Assembly (NCBI GenBank): GCA_964370735.1 | Contig: CAYJLC010000007.1 | Span: forward strand, 1-64,000 | Length of the DNA: 64,000 nt | Direction of reading: 5' to 3' | From: CAYJLC01 sp964370735 | GTDB taxonomy: Bacteria > Bacillota > Clostridia > Oscillospirales > Butyricicoccaceae | Shown: positions 1 through 7,223 of the stretch, in pieces | How positions within the stretch are numbered: position 1 is the first letter of the stretch | Layout: every line of letters starts with the position of its first letter | Program-made: the position numbers and the translations under genes | The notes under the pieces: model-generated | Database searches by the model: none | Told to the model about the DNA's origin: nothing | The model's input: only the letters and a program-made list of their open reading frames with translations

Positions 1-935
1 TGACACGCGACTTTTTGTCCATTTAAAACCTCTTTTAGTTCTGGTTTTTGCACTTTGCAAACATCCATACTTTCGCTACACCTAGAGTTAAACGGACAAC
101 CTTTTGGTATATTTATCGGACTAGGAACTTCACCGTCCAATGTTTTAATTTCTTTTTTAAAATCGCTAGAAGTTCGAAAAATCGACGAAATTAGCATTTT
201 TGTATACGGATGCAATGCGCTATCTGCTATTTTTTCACTATCAATAACTTCCACCACAGACCCTAAATACATAACCATCATTTTATGCGATATCGATGAT
301 ACCAGCGCTATATCATGGCAGACAAAAATTATCGAAAGCTCTCTTTTTTTCTGAATTTCGGACAATAATTTCATAATACTCGCCTGAATTGACACGTCTA
401 GTGCCGATGTTGCCTCATCACATATCAAAATTTCAGGCTGTGTCGCAAGTGCACGCGCAATTCCTAGCCTTTGTCGCTGTCCCCCACTCATTTCGTGGCA
501 GTATTTTTCCATAAAATCACAAGGCAAATGCACAAGTTCTAGAAGTTCTGCGATTTTATCGTGCAATTCTTTTTTGCTTAATTTATAAAAATTTTTAAGT
601 GGTTCGGCTAGCACTTCTTTAACGGTCATAAGTGGCGAAATCGCAGTCGTTGGGTCTTGAAAAACCATTTGTATATGCTTTCGACTATCTTTAAGCGCTT
701 TTCCTTTTTGATGTGTCACATCTGTGCTATTTATGAAAATTTTGCCTTCGGTCGGTTTTTCAAGGCGAATTAACATTTTAAGCAAAGTGCTTTTCCCACA
801 GCCACTTTCACCTACAACACCGATAGTTTGCCCTTTTTCTATCGAAAAATCAATATTACTGCACGCTTTTAGTATTTTTTCACCATTAATATAGTGCTTC
901 GTCAGATTTTTTCCCTCTAAAATATATTTACACAT
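1..935 (-). CDS. ABC importer ATP-binding subunit, oligopeptide/nickel type (OppF/DppF-like), partial
   Basis: Second ATPase of a peptide/nickel-family importer; it would hydrolyse ATP on the cytoplasmic face to drive uptake. Reading the minus strand from the ATG at 935 gives Walker A GESGCGKST, Q-loop region QMVFQDP, signature MSGGQRQRLGIARAL and Walker B ILICDEATSALD. Near the window edge comes the cysteine-containing C-terminal segment GCPFNSRC typical of OppF/DppF. About 311 codons are present and the end lies outside the window. The start overlaps the stop of the upstream ATPase by 8 nt, so translation is probably coupled. It is the last visible gene of the riboswitch-controlled operon. 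Family assignment is firm; substrate is inferred from context only. Confidence 0.92.
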   Translation of the reverse strand, partial: MCKYILEGKNLTKHYINGEKILKACSNIDFSIEKGQTIGVVGESGCGKSTLLKMLIRLEKPTEGKIFINSTDVTHQKGKALKDSRKHIQMVFQDPTTAISPLMTVKEVLAEPLKNFYKLSKKELHDKIAELLELVHLPCDFMEKYCHEMSGGQRQRLGIARALATQPEILICDEATSALDVSIQASIMKLLSEIQKKRELSIIFVCHDIALVSSISHKMMVMYLGSVVEVIDSEKIADSALHPYTKMLISSIFRTSSDFKKEIKTLDGEVPSPINIPKGCPFNSRCSESMDVCKVQKPELKEVLNGQKVAC

Positions 936-1707
936 ATCGTTCACCATTAAAATCTGGTATTGCTCGAATTAGCTTTTTTGTGTAATCATGCTTAGGATTT
1001 TTTAAAATTTGCTCACTATTTCCTATTTCTAAAATTTCTCCATCACGCATTATCACAATTTTATCAGCCATATAAGCTGCAACTCCAATATTATGTGACA
1101 CCATTAAAATCGATGTATTATAATTTTTCCTAAGCTCCAACATCTGTCTCACAATTTGAGCTGCAATAGTCACATCTAGTGCTGCGGTTGGCTCATCTGC
1201 AAGTAAAATTGACGGTTTAAACAGCATCGCCATTGCAATTCCGACACGTTGTCGCATCCCACCAGATAATTCAGACGGAATGGTTTTCATTATCGTTCCA
1301 CCATCATATAGTCCCATTTCCTCAAGCATTTCTATCGCTTTTTTGCTGGCATTTTTTCTGGATATCTTTTCGTGAGTTTTGATATATTCTATAAACTGGC
1401 TGCCGATGGTGCGTATAGGATTTAGCATCGCCCCACAATCCTGAAAAATCATAGAAACTTTTGTTCCGCGCATTTTTCCCCATTCTTTTTCAGTAATACA
1501 GAAGTTTCCATCTAAAATTATTTCTCCACTAGAAATTTTGCCACCTATCGGAAGTAAACCCATAGTCGCACGCATCGCAGTCGTTTTTCCACTGCCACTT
1601 TCGCCTACAAGTGCAATTATTTCGCCTTGTTTTATTTGCAAATTGAAATTTTTCAGTGCCACAGTTTCGTCTTTATAAATGACTGAAACATTTTTAAATT
1701 CCAGCAT
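928..1707 (-). CDS. ABC importer ATP-binding subunit, oligopeptide/nickel type (OppD/DppD-like)
   Basis: First ATPase of the importer, 259 aa. Walker A GESGSGKTT, Q-loop IFQDCGAMLNP, signature LSGGMRQRVGIAMAM, Walker B ILLADEPTAALD and H-loop SHNIG are all intact. It is shorter than typical OppD/DppD (about 320-330 aa) because the C-terminal cysteine-containing extension is missing; nickel-type NikD proteins are also about 255 aa. It lies 20 nt after the substrate-binding protein and overlaps the next ATPase by 8 nt. The two ATPases would form a heterodimer under the two permeases. The short NikD-like length weakly favours a metal or metallophore substrate over peptides. Confidence 0.93.
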   Translation of the reverse strand: MLEFKNVSVIYKDETVALKNFNLQIKQGEIIALVGESGSGKTTAMRATMGLLPIGGKISSGEIILDGNFCITEKEWGKMRGTKVSMIFQDCGAMLNPIRTIGSQFIEYIKTHEKISRKNASKKAIEMLEEMGLYDGGTIMKTIPSELSGGMRQRVGIAMAMLFKPSILLADEPTAALDVTIAAQIVRQMLELRKNYNTSILMVSHNIGVAAYMADKIVIMRDGEILEIGNSEQILKNPKHDYTKKLIRAIPDFNGERYV

Positions 1708-1727
1708 AGAATACCTCTTTATCTTTG

Positions 1728-3302
1728 TTAATTTGCAGTCGTTATATCGGTCGTTAACCAGTAATAATCCACTGCTGTGATTAATGCATTTGAAACTTTG
1801 TCTTTTCTGCTAAACATTCGACTATTATAATAACCATGAACAATTGTGGCGTTGTCATCTATCAAAATTTGTTGCAACTCTGTGATAATATCTATACTTT
1901 TTTCATCATCTAACTCGACTAAAAGCTCCTCATAAAGCCTATCATACTCATCATTTTGATAATATCCATAATTCATCGAGTTATTTTTATAAAAATTTCC
2001 TAGATAATCTCTTGGGTCGCCAATACCAACTGTCATTGTGTTTGCTGTAATTAAATCAAACTCACCTGCATTTTGAAGCGCAAGCGCTGTGTCATAATCT
2101 CTTATGCTAACCGTTGTTTTAATTCCGATTTCTGCTAATTGCAGTGAAATAGCCTGTGCAAAATCACTTAAATTTCTGCTGGTATATGCAACATAATTTA
2201 AGTCGATATTCTCGCCATCAATCTCTCTAAAACCATCTCCATCTGTGTCCACAATGGACGCCTCGTCTAGTATTTTTATCGCCTGTTCCTTATCAAACCC
2301 ATAAGGATTTACAAGCTTTTCATAATTATACGAAAGTGATGACGGCAACACAGAAAATCCTTCGGCATACATTCCACCAACAGTTACTTCGCACATAGTT
2401 TTATCATCAAGTGCCATCATAACAGCCTGTCTAAGTGCATCATTTTTGAGTTCACTATTGAAATTTATATACGAATTGCCCGTTCTCACACTTGCAGCAG
2501 TTGAAATAAAATACTCATCCTCTAACGCTGATAATTGCACTAATGCATCTGCCGATGTGATATTTTCAACCAAATCTACATCACCACTTTGAAGTGCCAT
2601 TGATTTAGTCGAATTGTCATCAATATATAAAATATTCACACTGTCAAACGGCACTTCTTTTGAATAATATTCATTTTTTAAAAGCTCCATATTAATGCCT
2701 ACGTTGTCATTTTCCACCTTATACGGACCTGTGCCTATTATCTCTGTATCTGCAACTGTCGTGTCGATAATCGCAAAATATGGATATGCTAGTATGCCTT
2801 CTAAATTTGCTGTCGGATTTTCGCAAACGATAGTAACCGTACCTTCGCCATCATTCGCACTTATACTCTCATAAACCAGATATCCCTCTGGATTAGAATT
2901 CCCAGTTCCACCTTTTGTGGCATCTGTTTGTTCATATAAACGCTCTATCGAAGACACAACAGCAGATGCTGTCACTGGGTTTCCATTTGAAAATTTCAAA
3001 CCGTCGATTATATGAAGTGTCCATGTTTTATAGTCATCGGAATGAATTACTTCGTCCACTAAATTTGGTTTTGCTACAACATTTTCATCAAATTTAAACA
3101 GACATTCTGTTATTCCATAACGAACTCCACACCAACTCGAGTTTACATTGACGCTCGGGTCGATTGAGTCTGAATATTTATAGCACCCAAAATTTAAGTG
3201 CTTGCCGTCTGTGTCACTCGATGCTTCGCTAGAACAAGAAGCCATACTCATCGAAAAAATCCCTGCTAAAATCAATGCCCCTATTTTAAGTGTTCTTTTC
3301 AT
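1728..3302 (-). CDS. Extracellular solute-binding lipoprotein, family 5 (peptide/nickel type)
   Basis: Substrate receptor of the importer, 524 aa. The N-terminus is a lipoprotein signal: positive MKRTLK, a hydrophobic stretch, then lipobox MASC with the lipidated Cys at residue 23, so it should be anchored outside the membrane. The mature protein has the SBP family 5 layout, including the early segment with WCGVRYGITECLFKFDEN and the GTGPYKVE motif. The start follows GGAGG. It sits between the permease genes and the ATPase genes, 10 nt after the permease, an unusual order since such receptors are often first. The B12 riboswitch upstream suggests cobalt or a corrinoid as ligand; nickel or peptide cannot be excluded. 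Confidence 0.9.
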   Translation of the reverse strand: MKRTLKIGALILAGIFSMSMASCSSEASSDTDGKHLNFGCYKYSDSIDPSVNVNSSWCGVRYGITECLFKFDENVVAKPNLVDEVIHSDDYKTWTLHIIDGLKFSNGNPVTASAVVSSIERLYEQTDATKGGTGNSNPEGYLVYESISANDGEGTVTIVCENPTANLEGILAYPYFAIIDTTVADTEIIGTGPYKVENDNVGINMELLKNEYYSKEVPFDSVNILYIDDNSTKSMALQSGDVDLVENITSADALVQLSALEDEYFISTAASVRTGNSYINFNSELKNDALRQAVMMALDDKTMCEVTVGGMYAEGFSVLPSSLSYNYEKLVNPYGFDKEQAIKILDEASIVDTDGDGFREIDGENIDLNYVAYTSRNLSDFAQAISLQLAEIGIKTTVSIRDYDTALALQNAGEFDLITANTMTVGIGDPRDYLGNFYKNNSMNYGYYQNDEYDRLYEELLVELDDEKSIDIITELQQILIDDNATIVHGYYNSRMFSRKDKVSNALITAVDYYWLTTDITTAN

Positions 3303-3312
3303 TTTGCCTCCA

Positions 3313-4128
3313 TTATTTTTCTTTCATTTTGTGGTCTAGCACATCTCTAATGCTATCACCTAGTAGATTAAATATCATAACTGTTATAAAAATTGCAATT
3401 CCTGGAAAAATCATAAGCCATGGTGCAGAAATCATCATATCTCTGCTCTCATTTAACATATATCCCCACTCTATCGACATAGAATTTGCCCCTAATCCCA
3501 GAAAAGAAAACCCAGCAAGTTCTATCATCATTCCACCCATGTCGGACATCGCTGTTATGATTAATGTCGGTATTACAGACGGAATTAAATGTTTTATTAT
3601 TATTTTAAAATGCGAACTTCCAGACAATCTTGATGCCTTAATATAATCCATATTTCTAATTTTTAGCACCAAACTTCGTGAAAGTCTTGCATATTTTGTC
3701 CATGTCACCATGGTTATTGCTAAAACTGCATTAAAAATGCTAGGCCCTAATATTCCTGCCATAGCAATCGCTAGCGCCATGCCAGGAAATGATACCATCA
3801 TGTCCGAAATACGCATGATTACAGCGTCGACTTTCCCTCCTGCGTATCCTGCAATCGTTCCGAGTGTTCCACCAATTAAAAGCACCATAATCACGAGTGC
3901 AGATGCCGATGCAATCGATGTCCTAGCACCGAAAATCACTCTGGAAAGAACATCTCTGCCCATTTCATCTGTCCCAAAAAGAAAGACTTCGTTTGGTGGC
4001 TGATTTGCGTTTGCTAGTACGGCTTTATTTGGGTCAAAAGGCGCTATACTCGATGCAAATACTGCGATTATTACTAAAATTAATAGCAAAAATAGGAGTA
4101 TCCATAAACGAATTTTATTTTTCATCAT
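3313..4128 (-). CDS. ABC importer permease, OppC/DppC/NikC-like
   Basis: Inner-membrane permease, about 271 aa. An N-terminal membrane helix is followed by APFDPNKA and the FGTDEMGRDVLSRVIFGAR segment characteristic of DppC/NikC. The EAA-type cytoplasmic loop that docks the ATPase reads around YIKASRLSGSSHFKIIIKHL. I choose the ATG at 4128 (MMKNK), with AAGGTG six bases upstream, rather than an upstream ATG at 4182 that would lie deep inside the preceding gene. The gap to the upstream permease is only a base or two. Pairs with the OppB-like permease to form the channel. Confidence 0.92.
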   Translation of the reverse strand: MMKNKIRLWILLFLLLILVIIAVFASSIAPFDPNKAVLANANQPPNEVFLFGTDEMGRDVLSRVIFGARTSIASASALVIMVLLIGGTLGTIAGYAGGKVDAVIMRISDMMVSFPGMALAIAMAGILGPSIFNAVLAITMVTWTKYARLSRSLVLKIRNMDYIKASRLSGSSHFKIIIKHLIPSVIPTLIITAMSDMGGMMIELAGFSFLGLGANSMSIEWGYMLNESRDMMISAPWLMIFPGIAIFITVMIFNLLGDSIRDVLDHKMKEK

Positions 4129-4129
4129 A

Positions 4130-5074
4130 TTACGCACCTTTTCTAATTCTAGGGTCAAGATATTCATATGAAATATCAACAATTATATTTACAACCATAT
4201 AAACTAACGCAGTCCAAAGAACAAATCCTTGAATTAATGGATAATCCATCGAAGTTATCGCTGTAATCGCCAAACTCCCAAGTGCTGGATATGAAAAAAT
4301 CACTTCTACTACTGCTGTACCCCCTAAAAGCGACCCGAATGATAATCCTAATAATGTTATAAGTGGTAGCATTGCATTTGGCATAATGTGTTTCCAAAGG
4401 ATGACTTTTTTTGAAATTCCCCTTGCCATAGCACCTGTCACATAGTCTTCTGATAGCTCGGCTAAAACAGCTGCTCGAACTTGTCTTGCATATTTTCCAG
4501 CCATTGCGATAGCTAATGTCAGCGCCGGAAGAAACATTTTTTCAAAACCCATATCTGTCGACACGACATTTACAAGCCCTAATTTTAACGCAACAAAGTA
4601 CATAAGTAATAATCCGACTAAAAAATTCGGCATAGAAATGCTTATAAATGTTATAAATCTTAAAATATTGTCTGCAAGTTTATTATGATAAAGCGCCGAT
4701 ATAATTCCTAATGGTAACGCCAAAATAAGCATAAAAAACAACGATAATAACGTCAGATATATCGTGGGCATTAATCTGCCTAAAAGCAAGTCTGACACTG
4801 GTTTTCCTTGCGAAAGAGATGTTCCGAAATCACCTCTAATACAGTTAAACAACCAATCGAAATACTGAATAATAAATGGTCGATTTAGCCCTAGTTCCTC
4901 TCGCATTTGCTCTATCACTTCGTCGCTCGGAATTGACCCACTGACTGCAAACATCGCACGAACAGGGTCTGTTGGCGAAAAATACATTAAAAGAAAGCTT
5001 ATAAAACTTATCCCAAAAAGCACAAGCACAATTTGAGTAAGCCTATATACCCACCTATTCTTTAAAATTTTCAT
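4130..5074 (-). CDS. ABC importer permease, OppB/DppB/NikB-like
   Basis: First gene of the operon, 314 aa, inner-membrane permease. It opens with a membrane helix, then FLLMYFSPTDPVR and the LGLNRPFIIQYFDWL segment typical of DppB/NikB, and carries the ATPase-docking loop around YVTGAMARGISKKVILWKHI. A GAGGT ribosome binding site lies about 5 nt before the ATG. The gene starts about 30 nt after the riboswitch terminator, so its expression, and that of the four genes downstream, should depend on cobalamin status. Confidence 0.93.
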   Translation of the reverse strand: MKILKNRWVYRLTQIVLVLFGISFISFLLMYFSPTDPVRAMFAVSGSIPSDEVIEQMREELGLNRPFIIQYFDWLFNCIRGDFGTSLSQGKPVSDLLLGRLMPTIYLTLLSLFFMLILALPLGIISALYHNKLADNILRFITFISISMPNFLVGLLLMYFVALKLGLVNVVSTDMGFEKMFLPALTLAIAMAGKYARQVRAAVLAELSEDYVTGAMARGISKKVILWKHIMPNAMLPLITLLGLSFGSLLGGTAVVEVIFSYPALGSLAITAITSMDYPLIQGFVLWTALVYMVVNIIVDISYEYLDPRIRKGA

Positions 5075-5103
5075 AAATACCTCGCCACATCTAAAAAATC
5101 ACC

Positions 5104-5138
5104 ATAAAAAAATCTTAAACCCACAAGGATTTAAGATT
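5104..5138 (-). terminator. Intrinsic terminator of the cobalamin riboswitch
   Basis: On the minus strand a hairpin with outer arms AATCTTAAA / TTTAAGATT (5111-5138), inner CC/GG pairs and loop TTGT is followed by a run of seven T. It lies between the riboswitch and the first permease gene, where a transcription-attenuating terminator is expected. Premature termination when cobalamin is bound is inferred from position. Confidence 0.85.
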
Positions 5139-5209
5139 GCACACAAAAATAAGCTAATAAAATTAGCAAACACAAAGCTTTTAAAATCCGAAAAGTCTCT
5201 TTGTATACA

Positions 5210-5372
5210 TTAAGGCAGGTATTCTGACTCTAGCGTCAACGCTTTAAAACCCTTCCCAGATAAAAATCCAGTGGTATATTTCAAAACTCGTCTATTACAG
5301 CAGCGGCTCTGTGTGGGATTTTCACCCATCTTCCCTTTTAATTGCCAACGGCACACCATAAGTATCCATATT
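5210..5372 (-). promoter_or_regulatory. Cobalamin (B12) riboswitch
   Basis: Read on the minus strand, the element shows the conserved blocks in order: GTGCC near the start, AAAAGGGAA, GGTGAAAATCCCACACAG, CCGCTGCTGTAA (B12 box core), CCACTGG, GGGAAGG, and the closing GAGTCAGAATACCTGCC. These are the diagnostic blocks of the adenosylcobalamin-class riboswitch. It is followed by a terminator and the ABC importer operon, so excess cobalamin should switch the importer off. Confidence 0.95.
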
Positions 5373-5383
5373 AAGTTACTACT

Positions 5384-5412
5384 ATTTTATCATATTTTTT
5401 ATTTATTTTCAA
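5384..5412 (-). promoter_or_regulatory. Predicted sigma-A promoter of the B12-controlled ABC operon
   Basis: Minus-strand TTGAAA (5407-5412) and TAAAAT (5384-5389) are separated by 17 bp, just upstream of the riboswitch. The sequence from 5413 to 5572 is AT-rich and shows no other gene or structure that I can support. Confidence 0.7.
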
Positions 5413-5572
5413 TATAAAATATAAACAAATTTTCTACCGTTTTCTATAACTATATACCAAAATACGCTTTTTAAAAAGTTTCCTAACTTTAACCTAAAAA
5501 CTGCAATTTAACTGTCTAAATATTAATAAATTATAAATACTTTAAAATATTATAAATTTTTTGATTTAGGGG

Positions 5573-5601
5573 TTGAAAATTAATATTTTATTTGTTATAA
5601 T
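5573..5601 (+). promoter_or_regulatory. Predicted sigma-A promoter of yitT-like gene
   Basis: TTGAAA (5573-5578) and TATAAT (5596-5601) with a 17-bp spacer. The leader to the ATG is about 90 nt; it contains AAGGAAG near 5668, too far from the start codon to be its ribosome binding site. Confidence 0.75.
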
Positions 5602-5698
5602 GAGTTTGCTTATTGGCTTAATTCTAAATGTTTTAACCATAAATAAATAAACAAAATTCTTATATTAAGGAAGTTATTTTTAATAATAAACTAAAGCT

Positions 5699-6562
5699 AT
5701 GAACAGAAAATTTTTACTAAATCAAGCACAGGATTTTTTAATGTTAAACCTAGGGGTTCTTTTGCTGGCTATCGGCATATATTTCTTTAAATTCCCCAAT
5801 AATTTTTCAACTGGTGGCGTCAGCGGAATTTCCGTCTTATTAACAGCACTGCCAATCCCTCTTTCTAGCAGTACAATTATGCTTATTATAAACCTGTTCT
5901 TCCTTTTACTTGGATTTATTGCCCTTGGAAAAGAAATTGGTGCAAAATCCATATATTGTACGCTCGCTTTATCATTTTTTATACAAGGTTTAGAAATTTT
6001 CTATCCTATCACCTCGTCACTTACCGACCAAAAAATGCTTGAACTTGCTTTTTCGATAATACTTCCTGGAATCGGTTCGGCTATTTTGTTCACTCTCGGT
6101 GCGTCGTCTGGCGGAACAGATATTTTAGCGCTAATAATCGGCAGAAGTACAGGCATTGAGCTTGGTTCTTCTTTGCTTTTAAGTGATTTTTTTATTACTT
6201 TTATGACATTATTCTTCTTCGGCATCGAAACTTGTCTATATTCTATGCTAGGCTTGATTTTAAAATCATTCGTTGTTGATAATGTAATTGAAAATATTAG
6301 CACGAAAAAAATTGTTATAGTCATCAGCGAAAAAGAAACCGAAGTTACCGAATATGTCACAAATGAGCTAAATCGTGGTATCACTGTTTGGGGTTGTATC
6401 GGTGGTTTTACTGGTGCAAAAAAAGCAACTATGCTTACTGCTCTAAGTCGTGTTCAAGCTAGAAATCTTCGTACTTATGTAAAAGACATTGATAAAAAGG
6501 CATTTATAATCGTAAATAATTCAACCGAAGTTATCGGAAAAGGATTTTATCGCAGTAACTAA
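5699..6562 (+). CDS. YitT family membrane protein (YitT/DUF2179)
   Basis: A 287-aa integral membrane protein of unknown biochemical role. The N-terminal two thirds hold about five hydrophobic helices with the family segments FPNNFSTGGVSGISVLL and LGASSGGTDILALII. The C-terminal DUF2179 domain (about residues 205-287) starts near KKIVIVISEKETEVTEYV and includes GGFTGAKKATMLTALSR. The ATG at 5699 lacks a good Shine-Dalgarno sequence, but an in-frame stop just upstream blocks an earlier start and the N-terminus aligns with family expectation. It has its own promoter and terminator and is probably monocistronic. Function is not known from sequence. Confidence 0.9.
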   Translation: MNRKFLLNQAQDFLMLNLGVLLLAIGIYFFKFPNNFSTGGVSGISVLLTALPIPLSSSTIMLIINLFFLLLGFIALGKEIGAKSIYCTLALSFFIQGLEIFYPITSSLTDQKMLELAFSIILPGIGSAILFTLGASSGGTDILALIIGRSTGIELGSSLLLSDFFITFMTLFFFGIETCLYSMLGLILKSFVVDNVIENISTKKIVIVISEKETEVTEYVTNELNRGITVWGCIGGFTGAKKATMLTALSRVQARNLRTYVKDIDKKAFIIVNNSTEVIGKGFYRSN

Positions 6563-6578
6563 TTTATACTTAAATTTT

Positions 6579-6609
6579 GAAGTCATCTTTAAAGATGGCT
6601 TCTTTTTTT
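6579..6609 (+). terminator. Intrinsic terminator after the YitT gene
   Basis: GAAGTCATC / GATGGCTTC hairpin (6579-6602) closed by TTTAAA and followed by seven T, 17 nt after the stop codon. Confidence 0.85.
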
Positions 6610-6642
6610 ATCTCACCATAAAAATTTATCGGTATAAATATA

Positions 6643-6671
6643 TTGACACCGAATTTTTTTTGTGTTATAAT
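6643..6671 (+). promoter_or_regulatory. Consensus sigma-A promoter of the MarR/ABC exporter operon
   Basis: TTGACA (6643-6648), 17-bp spacer, TATAAT (6666-6671): a perfect consensus. An imperfect dyad TCGGTAT...ACACCGA flanks the -35. Such a strong promoter fits an operon kept off by a repressor bound at the adjacent palindrome. Confidence 0.85.
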
Positions 6672-6672
6672 C

Positions 6673-6690
6673 GTATCAATAGATTGATAC
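6673..6690. promoter_or_regulatory. Perfect 18-bp palindrome, probable MarR operator
   Basis: GTATCAAT-AG-ATTGATAC begins 1 bp after the -10 hexamer and covers the expected transcription start, upstream of the MarR gene. The position is typical of an autorepressing MarR dimer site. Binding is inferred. Confidence 0.75.
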
Positions 6691-6710
6691 CAACGAATTT
6701 AGGAGGAATT

Positions 6711-7223
6711 ATGGATAAAGATTTACTAATTAAATTTCTTGAGGTTTATGATTTTATAAATAGAGAAATTAAACAAGAACGAAAAAAAGGAAAAAAACAT
6801 CACGACAAAGAACATAAATGTCGTGACCACCACGATAAGGAGCATCACGATAAGGAGCATCACGATAAAAAACACAAAGAACGCCTTTCTTTAACTGCAA
6901 TTAATACGCTTAGATTGCTTATTGATTCCGAAAATATCAACCAAAGAACGCTTTCTAAAAAATTAAATGTAACTGCTCAAGCAATGTCTGAAACTATTAA
7001 AAAACTTTTCGAGAATGGTTATGTTGAAAAAATAAACAATAAAGTCAACAACGAAAACATCATTTCGCTTACAGAAAAAGGCAAAGAACGCGCGATACAT
7101 TTCGACAAGGTAATAAACAATGTAACTGAGGGTATTTTCGCAAATTTAGAACAAGACGAAAAAGCAACTCTTTTAAATCTACTAGCTAAAATTTCTGTGG
7201 AGGATGAAAATGAACCTACTTAA
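6711..7223 (+). CDS. MarR family transcriptional regulator with histidine-rich insert
   Basis: Predicted 170-aa dimeric DNA-binding repressor of the exporter operon. Start ATG at 6711 follows TAGGAGG with 4-nt spacing; an upstream ATG at 6660 lies over the promoter and is not plausible. After a first helix (residues 1-25) comes a low-complexity insert (30-56) made of pentapeptides HHDKE, HKCRD, HHDKE, HHDKE, HHDKK. A winged helix-turn-helix follows (about 60-125; NQRTLSKKLNVTAQAMSETI is the helix-turn-helix) and then a C-terminal dimerisation helix. The insert could bind Zn, Ni, Co or Cu, but could equally be a charged flexible linker. The 3' end overlaps the exporter gene by 14 nt. Confidence 0.88.
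   Translation: MDKDLLIKFLEVYDFINREIKQERKKGKKHHDKEHKCRDHHDKEHHDKEHHDKKHKERLSLTAINTLRLLIDSENINQRTLSKKLNVTAQAMSETIKKLFENGYVEKINNKVNNENIISLTEKGKERAIHFDKVINNVTEGIFANLEQDEKATLLNLLAKISVEDENEPT
6798..6872 (+). repeat. Five tandem 15-bp units encoding the His-rich pentapeptides
   Basis: Five in-frame 15-bp units start at 6798, 6813, 6828, 6843 and 6858. The third to fifth are close copies of CATCACGATAAGGAG, the first is diverged and the second strongly diverged. Close copies suggest recent duplication, and slippage could change copy number without breaking the reading frame. Confidence 0.85.

Noticed and set aside
55..354. Plus-strand open frame of 99 codons
   Set aside because: Antisense to a clear ATPase with intact motifs; no RBS or similarity.
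5666..5672. AAGGAAG as the ribosome binding site of the YitT gene
   Set aside because: It lies 26-27 nt before the ATG and a stop codon separates it from any in-frame earlier start.
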